Shown piece by piece: positions 35,672-45,436 of a stretch of 64,000 nt of DNA (its first letter is position 1; each line of letters begins with the position of its first letter). This DNA comes from Pseudocitrobacter vendiensis (GTDB lineage: Bacteria > Pseudomonadota > Gammaproteobacteria > Enterobacterales > Enterobacteriaceae). The translations under genes and the position numbers were made by a program. The stretch lies in the NCBI RefSeq assembly GCF_943590815.1, contig NZ_CALSBS010000005.1, positions 124,001 to 188,000 of the forward strand, read 5' to 3'. The notes under the pieces are model-generated. The model was given only the letters and a program-made list of their open reading frames with translations, was not told the origin of the DNA and ran no database searches.

Positions 35672-36383
35672 GCCTGTGGCTCAGACGTTCAAACGCGCGG
35701 TCTACGATGACCGCCGCCAGAGCCACCAGTACCGCGCCCTGCAACACATAGGCGGTATTAAAACCGCTTAGCCCAATGATAATTGGCGTACCCAGCGTGT
35801 TAGCGCCGACGGTCGAGGCGATCGTTGCCGTGCCGATGTTAATAATGACCGACGTGCGAATACCCGCCAGCATCACCGGCGCGGCCAACGGCAGTTCCAC
35901 TTTCAGCAGTCGCTGAGCGCTGCTCATCCCCATCCCTTGCGCAACGCTGCTTACCCCGGCGGGAACGGATGCCAGCCCGGCAAGCGTGCCCTGAAGAATC
36001 GGTAAAACCCCGTAGAGAATTAATGCAATAATCGCTGGCTGCTGGCCAAAACCCATCACCGGAACGGCAATCGCCAGTACGGCAACGGGCGGGAATGTTT
36101 GGCCCATTGCGGCAATGGTCTCGACCAGCGGGCGAAACTCTTTGCCCGCGTCACGCGTCACCGCAATGCCTGCGCCGGTGCCCAACACAATCGCTACCAG
36201 GCTTGAGACGCCCACCAGCCAGAAGTGCGCCAACGTCAACGAGACGAAGCTTTCCTGCTGATAGAGGGGGCGTGACTGTTCCGGGAATAGCGCATGAAAA
36301 AAGGGCTCGCTGTGCGGCAAGCCGAGTAAGAGCACAAGGAAAAACAGCACCAGCCAGAGCAAAGGGTCACGCAGGAATTTCAC
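35646..36383 (-). CDS. yehW: YehW, osmoprotectant-type ABC permease
   Basis: 245 residues with a GTG start; GGAGG lies 6-7 bases before it, and E. coli YehW (243) begins at the same place. A 21-codon upstream extension is rejected. About six membrane helices with the inner-membrane loop around [22 protein letters not shown]. Pairs with YehY as the pore of the OsmF importer. Start overlaps yehX by 17 bp. Confidence 0.93.
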   Translation of the reverse strand: MKFLRDPLLWLVLFFLVLLLGLPHSEPFFHALFPEQSRPLYQQESFVSLTLAHFWLVGVSSLVAIVLGTGAGIAVTRDAGKEFRPLVETIAAMGQTFPPVAVLAIAVPVMGFGQQPAIIALILYGVLPILQGTLAGLASVPAGVSSVAQGMGMSSAQRLLKVELPLAAPVMLAGIRTSVIINIGTATIASTVGANTLGTPIIIGLSGFNTAYVLQGAVLVALAAVIVDRAFERLSHRLSRYRREQ

Positions 36384-37314
36384 CGTCGCCCTCCTCACGT
36401 AACAGATCGGCGAAGTGCAGCGCACCGCTAATCTCACCGTTTTCATTCATCACAGGAAGCGCCAGACGCCGCTGTGCCACAAACTGTGATAACGCTTCTC
36501 GCAGCGACATGGATATCCGCAAAGCGTCCCCCTGCACCCGCTCGCCACGACGCTGATAATCCCCGACCTGACGCAGCGAAAGCAGACGTACGCCCAGCTC
36601 GCTTTGGCCAAAGAAGGTTCTCACAAACGCGCTGGCTGGATGCGTGAGCATCTCGAGCGGCGTACCCTGCTGGACGACTTTGCCGTTATCCATCAAAATC
36701 AGATGGTCTGCCAGGCGCAGGGCTTCGTCGATATCATGCGTCACCAGAACAATCGTGCGCCCCAGCAACTGGTGGATGCGACGCATCTCCTGCTGGAGAG
36801 CGCCACGCGTCACCGGGTCCAGCGCGCCGAAGGGTTCATCCATCAGCAACACTTCCGGATCTGCCGCCAGCGCACGCGCCACACCGACGCGTTGCTGCTG
36901 CCCACCGGAAAGCTGATGTGGATAGCGATCGCGTAGCCCGGCTTCAAGCCCCAGCAACACCATCAGCTCATCAATACGCGCCTGAGTACGCGCTTTCGGC
37001 CACTTCAACAGCTGCGGCACGGTGGCGATGTTCTGCGCTACCGTCCAGTGAGGAAACAGGCCGATAGACTGAATGGCATAGCCCATTCGTCTGCGTAGCG
37101 TCAGCAGCGGTTGCTGACGAATATCCTCTCCGGCGAAACGGATGGTGCCGCTATCGTGGGCTTCCAGGCGATTAATCATCTTCAGGGTGGTCGATTTCCC
37201 GGAGCCGGACGTACCAATCAGCACCGTGAAAGCGCCCTCTTTGAAATGCAGTGTGAGATCTTTTACCGCTGCCCGGTCGCCAAAATATTTACTGACCTGC
37301 TGAAACTCAATCAC
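36367..37314 (-). CDS. yehX: YehX, osmoprotectant-type ABC ATPase
   Basis: 315 residues. Walker [14 protein letters not shown], signature [10 protein letters not shown], Walker [13 protein letters not shown]. The C-terminal part (about 230-315) is a single CBS-like domain, as in the ProV/OpuCA class. It energises YehW and YehY. Overlaps yehY by 8 bp. Confidence 0.95.
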   Translation of the reverse strand: MIEFQQVSKYFGDRAAVKDLTLHFKEGAFTVLIGTSGSGKSTTLKMINRLEAHDSGTIRFAGEDIRQQPLLTLRRRMGYAIQSIGLFPHWTVAQNIATVPQLLKWPKARTQARIDELMVLLGLEAGLRDRYPHQLSGGQQQRVGVARALAADPEVLLMDEPFGALDPVTRGALQQEMRRIHQLLGRTIVLVTHDIDEALRLADHLILMDNGKVVQQGTPLEMLTHPASAFVRTFFGQSELGVRLLSLRQVGDYQRRGERVQGDALRISMSLREALSQFVAQRRLALPVMNENGEISGALHFADLLREEGDGEIPA

Positions 37315-38479
37315 CCTGCTCTCCTTTCACTAACGCGATGCACAAACTAAACAGCGCATCGGTAATAACCGCTAATACCACCACCGGGATGACGCCCAAT
37401 AACACCAGATCCAGCGCACTACTGAGTAGCCCCTGAAAGACCAGCGCGCCAAAACCGCCCGCGCCGATCAACGCTGCCACCACCGCCATGCCGACCGTTT
37501 GCACCGCGACCACCCGCAGGCTGCGTAATAAAACCGGCAATGCCAGTGGAAACTGCACCTGCCAGAAACGCTGCCCACGCCCCATGCCCATTGCCCGAGC
37601 GCTTTCCAGTACATCCTGGGGAACCTGTTGCATACCCGCCACCACGCCGCGAACCAGCGGCAACAGCGCGTAGAGCACCAGCGCAATTAATGCAGGCGTC
37701 AGCCCGGTACCCGCAATGCCAAGACGGGCAAGCCACGGGAACTGTTGCGCGAGACCGGCCAGCGGCGCAATAAGCAGACCAAACAGGGCCACAGAGGGAA
37801 TGGTTTGAATGATATTCAGGATGGCAAAGACTTTGGTCTGGCGCGCCGGGTGACGCCAGCACCACAGCCCTAAAGGAATGCCAATCAGCAGACCGGGCAG
37901 CAGTGTGCCGAATAACAGTACCAGATGCTGCGAAAACGCATCATTAAATACATCCTGGCGATTGGCATACTCTTTTAACAAAGAGAGGTGGTCAAGCTGC
38001 CCCATCCACAGTAGCACTATCGGCAGTAGCCAAATCTGTATTTGCATAATCCAGCGCCAGAGCGTGCTGAATGTTAACCGGCGTAATGTGTCACTACAAA
38101 TAAGTAACGTCAGCAACATCCAAAGCCAGAGCCCGCTTCCGGGTGAAGTTCGCGCAAGGGAACTTCCCGTTGACGCAAGAGAGCTTGCCGCTTCTCCAGC
38201 GGCCCATACCAGCAGAGTGAATAGCGCCTGCCCCAACACAAAGCTTGAGATAACGGCCCCTCGCCCGGGGATAAAACTCAGGACAAACAGCAGCAGGGGG
38301 AAAGCAAACAACCATAGCGGTCGAAACCCGTCAGTCTGCCACAGCGCAAGGGATTCCCCTGAAACAAGACGGTTAGGTGCGTAGTTAACGAAAGGTAGCA
38401 GAACAGCCACTGTTATCAGCACAACAAGCAGAAACTGAACGCGGTTGTGGCAAAAAGGTGATGTCATTGAAGAGGTCAT
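37307..38479 (-). CDS. yehY: YehY, osmoprotectant-type ABC permease
   Basis: 390 residues from the ATG at 38479 (E. coli 385). Several starts are possible: an ATG four codons later and an upstream TTG; the AAAAGGAT before 38479 is uncomfortably close, so the N-terminus is uncertain by a few residues. An N-terminal block of about five helices precedes the permease core ([40 protein letters not shown]). In E. coli osmF(yehZ) immediately precedes yehY; here a 7.6-kb fimbrial locus lies between, so yehYXW needs its own promoter. Confidence 0.9.
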   Translation of the reverse strand: MTSSMTSPFCHNRVQFLLVVLITVAVLLPFVNYAPNRLVSGESLALWQTDGFRPLWLFAFPLLLFVLSFIPGRGAVISSFVLGQALFTLLVWAAGEAASSLASTGSSLARTSPGSGLWLWMLLTLLICSDTLRRLTFSTLWRWIMQIQIWLLPIVLLWMGQLDHLSLLKEYANRQDVFNDAFSQHLVLLFGTLLPGLLIGIPLGLWCWRHPARQTKVFAILNIIQTIPSVALFGLLIAPLAGLAQQFPWLARLGIAGTGLTPALIALVLYALLPLVRGVVAGMQQVPQDVLESARAMGMGRGQRFWQVQFPLALPVLLRSLRVVAVQTVGMAVVAALIGAGGFGALVFQGLLSSALDLVLLGVIPVVVLAVITDALFSLCIALVKGEQGD

Positions 38480-38529
38480 ATCCTTTTGTGGGTGCCAGGC
38501 AACGCCTTTTTGGGCAGCAGTCGCTCCCA

Positions 38530-38559
38530 ATGATACAGATGTTCTCCCTTTGACTTCAA
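38530..38559 (-). promoter_or_regulatory. Candidate promoter for yehYXW
   Basis: On the minus strand TTGAAG (38559-38554), 18 bp, TATCAT (38535-38530). This puts the start near 38522, just upstream of the preferred yehY ATG. It looks sigma70-like, in contrast to the sigmaS control known for the intact E. coli operon. Confidence 0.4.
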
Positions 38560-38998
38560 ACTTGCCTCCCGATACTCCGCGTATGATGAGTTTTCAGTTT
38601 ATACGCATTACCAGATTTAGCCTGGTCATTTTGTTTAATCTCTCCTGGGCGTAGTAGAAAAAATATGGCAAATCCACCTGACCCTGCGGTTTAATAATTT
38701 ACAAAACTAAAAAATTAAACCCTTAATATTTATAGAAAAATCTTATTTACATAACAAACACCATTAAGCTTTCTTTTTTTTCCACACAAAAATGTTAATT
38801 TTTTCATGCAAACAGTAAATTTCGCCAACAAATGTTGCAGATATGATATTTTTGTCTATCTAACGAACTTACCGAAACTTAAGATACCAACCAGACACTT
38901 TACAATTTAAAATAAACAGCCAGACTTTTCACTGTTTTACTACCAGAAGGAGATGATTCTTCTTTGCATTAAGAGAAAACCTTTAATGAGTTCTGATT
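38560..38998. other. AT-rich spacer before the fimbrial regulator
   Basis: About 440 bp, strongly AT-rich after 38690, no gene seen. It must hold the promoter of the ToxR-like gene. Many A and T tracts (for example around 38770-38810) suggest curved, H-NS-bound DNA, as is usual for acquired fimbrial loci. Confidence 0.5.
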
Positions 38999-39829
38999 AT
39001 GAGATTTTTATTTAACAAACAAGTTATCTTTGATGCAGATTCTGGAACATTATTTCTTGCAGAGACTCCCGAAGACGCGGTCCAAATATCTAATCCAACT
39101 AAGCGATTATTACTATTACTCACATGCCATCAAGGGGAAGTAATTAACCGCGAGATAATATTTAAAAAAGTCTGGGATGACTTTGGGATGGTTTCCAGTA
39201 ATAACAACCTTAATCATTGCATCAGTAAACTACGTCGAATACTCCGTAACCTTGGTCTGGAAGATGAGGTCATCACGACCGTACCTAAGATGGGCTTTAT
39301 GTTCCATCAACAGGTCATGGTTGAACTGCTTCCCGAACCTGAGAAGAATACTCCCATTGAAATTTTCAATGATATTTCAATGAGTAAAAACAATGACTCA
39401 CCGGCAGTACCGCCTGTCGCGGCAAAAACGCCCCTCTCGCCGGGGAAAATCCAAATCCTGTCCATCATTACGCTTTTATGCGCAATACTTGCGCTTTGTA
39501 TGACGCTCGCTGTCTGGTATCAGCATCGTCCGGAAGACCGTCGGGAAATTTACATCGGCGAAGCGGGAAACTGTGATGTCATGGTCTCCGTCCCTTTGCC
39601 GAATAACACCAATACAGAGAGTTTAAAAAAGGGCATTCTGAGTTATGCACAATCGTTAAACCCGCAATGTCGTAGCGACCAGTATGTATTGGTCATTAAG
39701 AGTAATACCTTCCGAGTATACAGTAACGATCTTTCCCGCCTGTATATGATGTTGTGCGGCTCGCTTCGTGAGAATAAAGCGGAAGTATGCTGGAGCCTGA
39801 ACGAACCAAAACCTTCGCCCAGCCATTAA
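38999..39829 (+). CDS. ToxR/CadC-like transmembrane transcriptional regulator
   Basis: 276 residues. The N-terminal OmpR-type winged helix (about 1-105) contains NREIIFKKVWDDFG and NNLNHCISKLRRILR; the sequence TTVPKMGFMF matches the wing. A linker (about 110-153) leads to one membrane helix (about 154-178, SIITLLCAILALCMTLAVWY). A periplasmic domain of about 95 residues with several cysteines (GNCDVMV, NPQCRSD, MLCGS, VCW) follows and could sense redox state. It lies immediately upstream of the fimbrial operon in the same direction and ends in its own terminator; it is the probable fimbrial activator. Confidence 0.85.
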   Translation: MRFLFNKQVIFDADSGTLFLAETPEDAVQISNPTKRLLLLLTCHQGEVINREIIFKKVWDDFGMVSSNNNLNHCISKLRRILRNLGLEDEVITTVPKMGFMFHQQVMVELLPEPEKNTPIEIFNDISMSKNNDSPAVPPVAAKTPLSPGKIQILSIITLLCAILALCMTLAVWYQHRPEDRREIYIGEAGNCDVMVSVPLPNNTNTESLKKGILSYAQSLNPQCRSDQYVLVIKSNTFRVYSNDLSRLYMMLCGSLRENKAEVCWSLNEPKPSPSH

Positions 39830-39837
39830 TTTCCCCT

Positions 39838-39866
39838 AAGGGCAGTACACCTGGCTGCCCTTTTTT
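39838..39866 (+). terminator. Terminator after the ToxR-like gene
   Basis: AAGGGCAG (39838-39845) pairs with CTGCCCTT (39855-39862), followed by a T run to 39866. Starts 9 bp after the stop codon. Confidence 0.85.
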
Positions 39867-40217
39867 GTCTCAGATCAAATTCTCCACTTTTAAATCGAGA
39901 GCAGAAAGGCGATCCCTCCCCAAACAGGTCGTTATCACTGCCGATTTTACCTAAGTCACCTTTACTAACCAACAACATGACGCCTGACATTTCCAGCGTA
40001 AAAAACCATACCCACGTACAAATTCGCATTATTAACAGAATATTAATCTTAATACTTACCTGTTAATAGTTAATGATTACACAGCATAGGAAATATCTTA
40101 ACCTTTGCGTACATGTTACTGCTGGTTTGCAACACCTCGTTTACCCGCGTTTAAAGCTACCCGCAGAAGCCATGGAACACGCAATCAGGTCTACTCAGGA
40201 TTAACAGGAAACGCATC
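39867..40217. promoter_or_regulatory. Fimbrial operon promoter region
   Basis: 351 bp without a gene. TTAAT occurs at 40043, 40049, 40063 and 40070, two pairs about 20 bp (two helical turns) apart, a pattern suited to a ToxR-type or H-NS-type binder. No convincing sigma70 promoter could be singled out. AGGAAAC before 40218 is the Shine-Dalgarno of the major subunit. Confidence 0.45.
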
Positions 40218-40754
40218 ATGTTGAAAAAATGTTACTTAGCTATGCTGTCAGGCTCTCTGCTGGTATCCGCCAACGCAATGGCTCTTTCAGATAACACCAT
40301 CACTTTCCAGGGCGAAGTTACGGACGAAACCTGTTCCGTGGCCATTAACGGTAACCAGGCGACGCCCGTTGTCCTGCTGCCCACAGTGAGCAGCAGCGAT
40401 CTGGCCGCGAGCGGTGATACCGCAGGCCCGGTGACCTTTGATATTGGCCTTACCGGTTGCACCGGCGACACCACAAACGCCACCAAAATTTCCACCGTGT
40501 TCGTCGGAAATCAGGTGACCACTAACGGTAATCTGGGCAATACCGGCACCGCCGCCAATGTTGAAGTCCAAATTCTGGACACCAAAGGCACCGAAATTAA
40601 CCTGACCAACGGATTCACTGGCACCGGAGACCTCACGCTAGCGGCGGGTGAGAAAGAGGCGTCTGCAACCTATACCGCGCAGTACTACGCAAGCGGTAAA
40701 GCGACCGCAGGTACCGTTGAATCGACCATGCAATACGCCGTCTCTTATCAATAA
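40218..40754 (+). CDS. Fimbrial major subunit
   Basis: 178 residues. Signal peptide MLKKCYLAMLSGSLLVSANA. The mature pilin has the conserved disulfide cysteines (DETCSVAING and GLTGCTGDTTN). It starts with a donor strand (NTITFQGEVTD) and ends in the expected alternating pattern with penultimate tyrosine (MQYAVSYQ). Polymerises on the cell surface through the chaperone-usher route. A strong terminator follows, so it is made in excess over the assembly proteins. Confidence 0.9.
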   Translation: MLKKCYLAMLSGSLLVSANAMALSDNTITFQGEVTDETCSVAINGNQATPVVLLPTVSSSDLAASGDTAGPVTFDIGLTGCTGDTTNATKISTVFVGNQVTTNGNLGNTGTAANVEVQILDTKGTEINLTNGFTGTGDLTLAAGEKEASATYTAQYYASGKATAGTVESTMQYAVSYQ

Positions 40755-40766
40755 CTTTCTTTTCAG

Positions 40767-40794
40767 GGCGCAGCCCGTGCTGTGCCTTTTTTTT
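40767..40794 (+). terminator. Attenuating terminator after the major subunit
   Basis: GGCGCAGC-CCGT-GCTGTGCC (8-bp stem with one G-U) and eight Ts. Partial read-through is needed to express the downstream chaperone, usher and adhesin. Confidence 0.85.
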
Positions 40795-40808
40795 GACGGA
40801 AGGAATCC

Positions 40809-41567
40809 ATGACTTCAATGCGCGTCTTTCATCGCAATTTGCTGTGGCTATTAGCCATTAGCGTGATCGGTATTGCTACTGCACACGCCAGCGTCACCAT
40901 GTTAGGTAGTCGCATTATTTACAATGCGAAGGCTTCCTCCGTAGACGTTCAACTGAAAAACAACGACACCTATCCCTACGTTGTACAGACGTGGTTTGAT
41001 GAAGGTAATGTCGATGCTAACCCGCAGAATAGCCATGCGGTTCCCTTTTTATCGACGCCTCCGGTTTTCCGCATTCAGGCGAAAGCAGGGCAAATTGTGC
41101 GCATTGTCTACAACGGCGCGAAACCCCTGCCGAAGGACAGAGAATCCGTTTTCTGGTTCAACTTTTTACAGGTTCCTCCGAGTAACGTTGCGGGCGATCA
41201 AAAGCAAAACAAAATGCTGATCATGCTACGTACCCGGGTGAAGCTGTTTTATCGCCCGGAAGGTCTCTCCGCGCCGGGAGATATCACCAAAAGCCTGCAA
41301 GTTTCGGCCGTACGCGATGGTCATAAAGGCGTAGGAATTCAGGTAAAAAATACATCATCCTGGTTTGCATCACTCTCCAATATGACCGTCGAAGCAGGCG
41401 GCAGCAAAATCCCGGTTAACGTGGATATGGTTTCGCCCTTCTCCAGTGAAACCTTTTGGCTGAACGGTAAAAGCGCACCGTTGCCGGGTCGGGGCAACGT
41501 CATCCTTACGGCGATTAATGATCAGGGCGCCAGGATCAGTGAGCACTACGATGTCACGTACCCCTGA
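40809..41567 (+). CDS. Periplasmic fimbrial chaperone 1
   Basis: 252 residues. Signal peptide to about residue 28 (ATAHA-SV). PapD-type two-domain chaperone: GSRIIYNAKASSVDVQLKNND (edge strand G1 region, shown in part), the FRIQAKAGQIVRIVYN segment, and RESVFWFNFLQVP, which contains the family signature. It donates a strand to pilins and prevents misfolding. GGAAGG precedes the ATG. Overlaps the usher by 17 bp. Confidence 0.93.
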   Translation: MTSMRVFHRNLLWLLAISVIGIATAHASVTMLGSRIIYNAKASSVDVQLKNNDTYPYVVQTWFDEGNVDANPQNSHAVPFLSTPPVFRIQAKAGQIVRIVYNGAKPLPKDRESVFWFNFLQVPPSNVAGDQKQNKMLIMLRTRVKLFYRPEGLSAPGDITKSLQVSAVRDGHKGVGIQVKNTSSWFASLSNMTVEAGGSKIPVNVDMVSPFSSETFWLNGKSAPLPGRGNVILTAINDQGARISEHYDVTYP

Positions 41568-44106
41568 TTTTCCCTTAAAGCGGCTTACCTCGCTGATTGC
41601 CTTGATTGTTGCAGGAGCAGCACAAGCTGATGATTACTATTTTAATCCGGCCCTGTTTCAGGGGTCGGCATACGGTCAAAATATCGGCCAGTTTAATCAG
41701 CAGCATATTTCCCCAGGGAACTACCTGGTAGATGTTTATGTGAACAACACGTTGGTGAAAACAGGGGTCAAAGTGACCTTTGAAGATAAAGGTACCGACA
41801 GTGCACCGGAACCCTGTCTGACGGCTTCATTGATGAAAAGCGCACAGCTTAAGACCGTGTCGGAAGACGACGAGCCCACAACCTGCAAACCCTTTACCGT
41901 CTGGGTGCCAGACGGTAGCTGGCAGTTCGAGTCGTCCACTCTACGGTTACAGCTCGCCATTCCCATGACCGAACTGGTGCGCAATCCGCGCGGCTATATC
42001 TCGCCAGAAGAGTGGGATAGTGGCGCAACAGCGATATTTTTACGCCACAACACCAGCTATACGGTTAATGAAAATACCGACAGTCACTACCGCTATCAAT
42101 ATTTGTGGAGCGGGATTAACGCAGGTACCAACCTGGGCCTGTGGCAATTACGCCATCAGGGCAATTTGCGCTATGTCGATAATAACCAAACCGGCAGGGC
42201 TTATCGCTATAACAGCGTGCGTACCTGGGTTCAACGCCCGATTGAGCAGCTTGAAAGCATCATGACACTTGGCGATAGCTATACCGACAGCAGCCTCTTC
42301 GGCAGTCTGTCATTTAATGGTATCAAGATTGCCACCGACGAAAGAATGTGGCCACAGGGCAAACGGGGCTATGCGCCAGAAGTACGGGGAGTTGCAGGGA
42401 GCAGCGCGCGAGTCATCGTCAGCCAGTTGGGCAAAACTATCTATGAAACAAACGTTCCGCCCGGTGCGTTTGTTATTAACGACCTCTATAACACCCGAAA
42501 CCAGGGGGATCTGCAGGTTGAAGTCGTTGAAGCCAACGGTAAAACATCGACCTTCACGGTGCCCTACTCTGCCGTGCCCGACTCGGTCCGCCCCGGAAAC
42601 TGGCACTATTCCCTCTCGATGGGACGCGTGCGTCAGTATTACAGCGTTAATAACAACTTTCTTGAAGGCACGCTGCAACACGGCATCAATAACAACTTTA
42701 CGCTCAACGCCGGGGCGCGTATCGCTAAAGAGTATCAGGCATGGCTGGCTGGTGGCGTGTGGGCAACCGACCTCGGCGCATTTGGCATGAACGCTACGTG
42801 GTCAAATGCGCAGGTTGAAAATGGCGATCGTCAGCAAGGGTGGCGTAGCGAGTTGAGCTACAGCAAAACGTTTTCGTCCGGCACGAATCTGGTGCTGGCG
42901 GCATATCGCTATTCCACCAGCGGGTTTCGCGATCTCCAGGATGTGCTGGGCGTTCGCCGGGAAAACAAAAGTGGTGAAGATTACTACTCAGATACGTTGC
43001 ATCAGCGCAACCGACTGTCAGCGACAGTAAGCCAGCCCTTATGGGGTTTTGGCACGCTGAACATGAGCGCCAGCACAGCGGATTATTACAATAATCAGTC
43101 GCGCATTACGCAGTTGCAGCTTGGCTACAGTAATCAATGGCAGCGTATCAGCTATGGCTTTAACGTTGCGCGCCAGCGCACATCATGGGACTACGGGCGT
43201 TTTTATAGCAGCGTAAACGATCCCGATGATGACAGCAGCCGTCAAAAGTATACCGAAACCACCGTCTCGATGACTGTTTCCATCCCGCTCGATTGGGGGC
43301 AAAGCCGTTCGTCTGTCGCCATGAACTATAACCAGACGCGCCAAAGCCGCTCTTCCACCGTCTCGATGACCGGCTCCTCAGGAGAAGGGGGTGATTTCTC
43401 CTGGTCCATGTATGGCGGATATGAGCGCTATCGCGATGGCAGCACCGGCAGTTCCGCAACGTTCGGTGCCGGTGTTCAGGAAAATACCCGCATCGGCGCG
43501 TTGCGGGCCAATTATGACCAGGGAAATAACTACCGTCAGACCGGGCTGGGTGCCTCGGGTACGATCGTTCTGCATCCTGGCGGCGTGACACTCGGGCCGT
43601 ACACCAGCGATACTTTTGCGCTTATCCATGCGGATGGCGCGCAGGGTGCCCGCGTACAGAACGGCCAGGGCGCAGTGGTCGACAGCTTCGGCTACGCCAT
43701 TCTGCCTTCACTGGCACCGTATCGTGTTAATAACGTGAGCCTCGATACACAGCAAATGACTGCGGATGCCGAGCTTACCGGCGGTAGCCAGCGCGTAGTG
43801 CCCTATTCCGGTGCTATCGCGCGGGTGAATTTCAATACTCTGAAAGGAAAAGCGGTGTTGATAAACCTCAATACAGGCAACGGCGTTCTGCCGCCGATGG
43901 GGGCCGACGTACTTGATGGCGAAGGCACATTGATAGGCATGGTAGGCCAGGGCGGGCAAATTTACGCACGAATTCCGGTGGCTTCGGGTTCGCTGCTGGT
44001 GCGTTGGGGCGAGAATGCTCATCAGCGGTGCCGCGTGACATATCAACTTCCCACCGATGACGACAAGCAAATCATTACCTTAAATCAACGCTGCGAGAAG
44101 GAATAA
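41551..44106 (+). CDS. Outer-membrane fimbrial usher
   Basis: 851 residues from MSRTPDFPLKR; 11 earlier codons are open. Signal peptide ends GAAQA-DDYYFNPALF. The N-terminal domain that recruits chaperone-subunit complexes (to about 140) is followed by a 24-stranded beta-barrel with its plug domain (about 230-320, PPGAFVINDLYNTRNQGDLQ, shown in part). Two C-terminal domains follow, with the terminal cysteine pair (RCRVTYQL and QRCEKE). It secretes and assembles the pilus. 4 bp separate it from the adhesin gene. Confidence 0.95.
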   Translation: MSRTPDFPLKRLTSLIALIVAGAAQADDYYFNPALFQGSAYGQNIGQFNQQHISPGNYLVDVYVNNTLVKTGVKVTFEDKGTDSAPEPCLTASLMKSAQLKTVSEDDEPTTCKPFTVWVPDGSWQFESSTLRLQLAIPMTELVRNPRGYISPEEWDSGATAIFLRHNTSYTVNENTDSHYRYQYLWSGINAGTNLGLWQLRHQGNLRYVDNNQTGRAYRYNSVRTWVQRPIEQLESIMTLGDSYTDSSLFGSLSFNGIKIATDERMWPQGKRGYAPEVRGVAGSSARVIVSQLGKTIYETNVPPGAFVINDLYNTRNQGDLQVEVVEANGKTSTFTVPYSAVPDSVRPGNWHYSLSMGRVRQYYSVNNNFLEGTLQHGINNNFTLNAGARIAKEYQAWLAGGVWATDLGAFGMNATWSNAQVENGDRQQGWRSELSYSKTFSSGTNLVLAAYRYSTSGFRDLQDVLGVRRENKSGEDYYSDTLHQRNRLSATVSQPLWGFGTLNMSASTADYYNNQSRITQLQLGYSNQWQRISYGFNVARQRTSWDYGRFYSSVNDPDDDSSRQKYTETTVSMTVSIPLDWGQSRSSVAMNYNQTRQSRSSTVSMTGSSGEGGDFSWSMYGGYERYRDGSTGSSATFGAGVQENTRIGALRANYDQGNNYRQTGLGASGTIVLHPGGVTLGPYTSDTFALIHADGAQGARVQNGQGAVVDSFGYAILPSLAPYRVNNVSLDTQQMTADAELTGGSQRVVPYSGAIARVNFNTLKGKAVLINLNTGNGVLPPMGADVLDGEGTLIGMVGQGGQIYARIPVASGSLLVRWGENAHQRCRVTYQLPTDDDKQIITLNQRCEKE

Positions 44107-44110
44107 CATC

Positions 44111-45436
44111 ATGCGCGCCTGGCTTCAAATTCTGAGCATCCTCGTTGGTATTCTCTTCAGTTCGTCGCTTTGGGCCACCTGCTACCGTGTGACCACTGCG
44201 AGTTCGCTTTCCGCAGCCGCCAAAAGTGCTGGCTATACGGCCGCTGACTGGATAGGGGCGTGCGATACCTGTAGCGGCAACGTGGGCCTTCCGGCAGTCA
44301 TTAGCCTGAATAGCGGCACCAACTTTCAGCCTTCTGGCACACTGCTGGGTAGCGGTGTGGGGAGTTTCCTGACCGCCGCCACCAATAAGCCCTATACCGC
44401 CAATCAGATTCTGTTCCGCTGCGCCGTTGCGGATGCCGACAGTCTGTATGAGTTTTATGCTACCAACGGCGACTCAACTTATGCGGGGGCCTATACCACC
44501 TCTGAAGTGAGCGGCGCTTACTATGACTTCGTGAAGAACGTTGCTGTTCGCATGACCAACCTGACTACCGGTGAGTATTACAGCCGATACTGGAAATCGC
44601 GCAAATTTACCGCCAGCGACTGGTACAACGACGGAACCTATATATACATCCCGGCCAGCGCGTTCAGTAACGTGCTTTATGAGATGTTTAAAATCACCTC
44701 AACCACCTACGGTTACGAAGGCTCAAAGCGCTACGTCGATACGTATACCCAACCACGGGGTTATATCGCCTTTAAAGGGCCAGGCATCTCCCCTGCACTG
44801 GCCGACGGCGCGGATAGTCTCTCCAACTATTCAGGATGGTATACCGGTTGGCCGGGCGCATGGGGCAGCTACGGCAGCGTCACCTATATTCGCGGGGCGA
44901 TTTGCCAGGTCAGTGATTATCCCGCGCGCGTGCCGTTACCGACGATAAGCGTCGCCGAGTTGCAGGCCGGAAACGTCAGCCAGGCTCCGTTCAGCGTTAG
45001 CCTGCAGTGTGAATCCGGCGCGATATCAAGTACCAGCGCCTCAACCGCCAGCGCCGCCAACGTAGCCATGGGCTTTCTGGTCAATCAGCCCGCCGCGGTG
45101 GCTGCCGCGCGAACGCTGAAGCTGGTGACCTCCGGCGGTGGCCTGACATGGCTGCTGGATACACAGTACGGCAGTAAAGGGGTCGCCTCAGGTGTGGGTA
45201 TTAAGATTTATAACAGCAACGGCGCGCCGCTGAATCTGTTGCCGGATCAATCCAGTATGGGCACCGGAAATACGCGGGGCTGGTATGCCTATAAAGATCT
45301 GACCACGCTGGTTTCCTCGGACACCGTGACAACTTATACGGGCGATTTCACTGCCTCTCTTGAGGCCATTAGCGGTCAAACAGTGACCGCAGGAACAGTC
45401 AATGCGCAATTACAGGTGGTGGTCAGTTTTCAGTAA
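44111..45436 (+). CDS. Fimbrial tip adhesin
   Basis: 441 residues. Signal peptide ends SSLWA-TCYRV. A large N-terminal domain (about 23-300) rich in Tyr, Ser, Thr and Gly, with an early cysteine cluster (GACDTCSGN), is the probable receptor-binding part. The last about 140 residues form a pilin-like domain (PFSVSLQCESGA to AQLQVVVSFQ) that joins the fibre. At this position and with this two-domain layout it is the tip adhesin; its receptor is unknown. Its 3' end overlaps chaperone 2 by 35 bp. Confidence 0.85.
   Translation: MRAWLQILSILVGILFSSSLWATCYRVTTASSLSAAAKSAGYTAADWIGACDTCSGNVGLPAVISLNSGTNFQPSGTLLGSGVGSFLTAATNKPYTANQILFRCAVADADSLYEFYATNGDSTYAGAYTTSEVSGAYYDFVKNVAVRMTNLTTGEYYSRYWKSRKFTASDWYNDGTYIYIPASAFSNVLYEMFKITSTTYGYEGSKRYVDTYTQPRGYIAFKGPGISPALADGADSLSNYSGWYTGWPGAWGSYGSVTYIRGAICQVSDYPARVPLPTISVAELQAGNVSQAPFSVSLQCESGAISSTSASTASAANVAMGFLVNQPAAVAAARTLKLVTSGGGLTWLLDTQYGSKGVASGVGIKIYNSNGAPLNLLPDQSSMGTGNTRGWYAYKDLTTLVSSDTVTTYTGDFTASLEAISGQTVTAGTVNAQLQVVVSFQ

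Noticed and set aside
38583-38654. Signal-peptide-like short frame [19 protein letters not shown]
   Set aside because: Ends after 23 residues with no mature part; lies in the yehY upstream region and has no good ribosome site. Perhaps debris of the fimbrial insertion, but not supportable.
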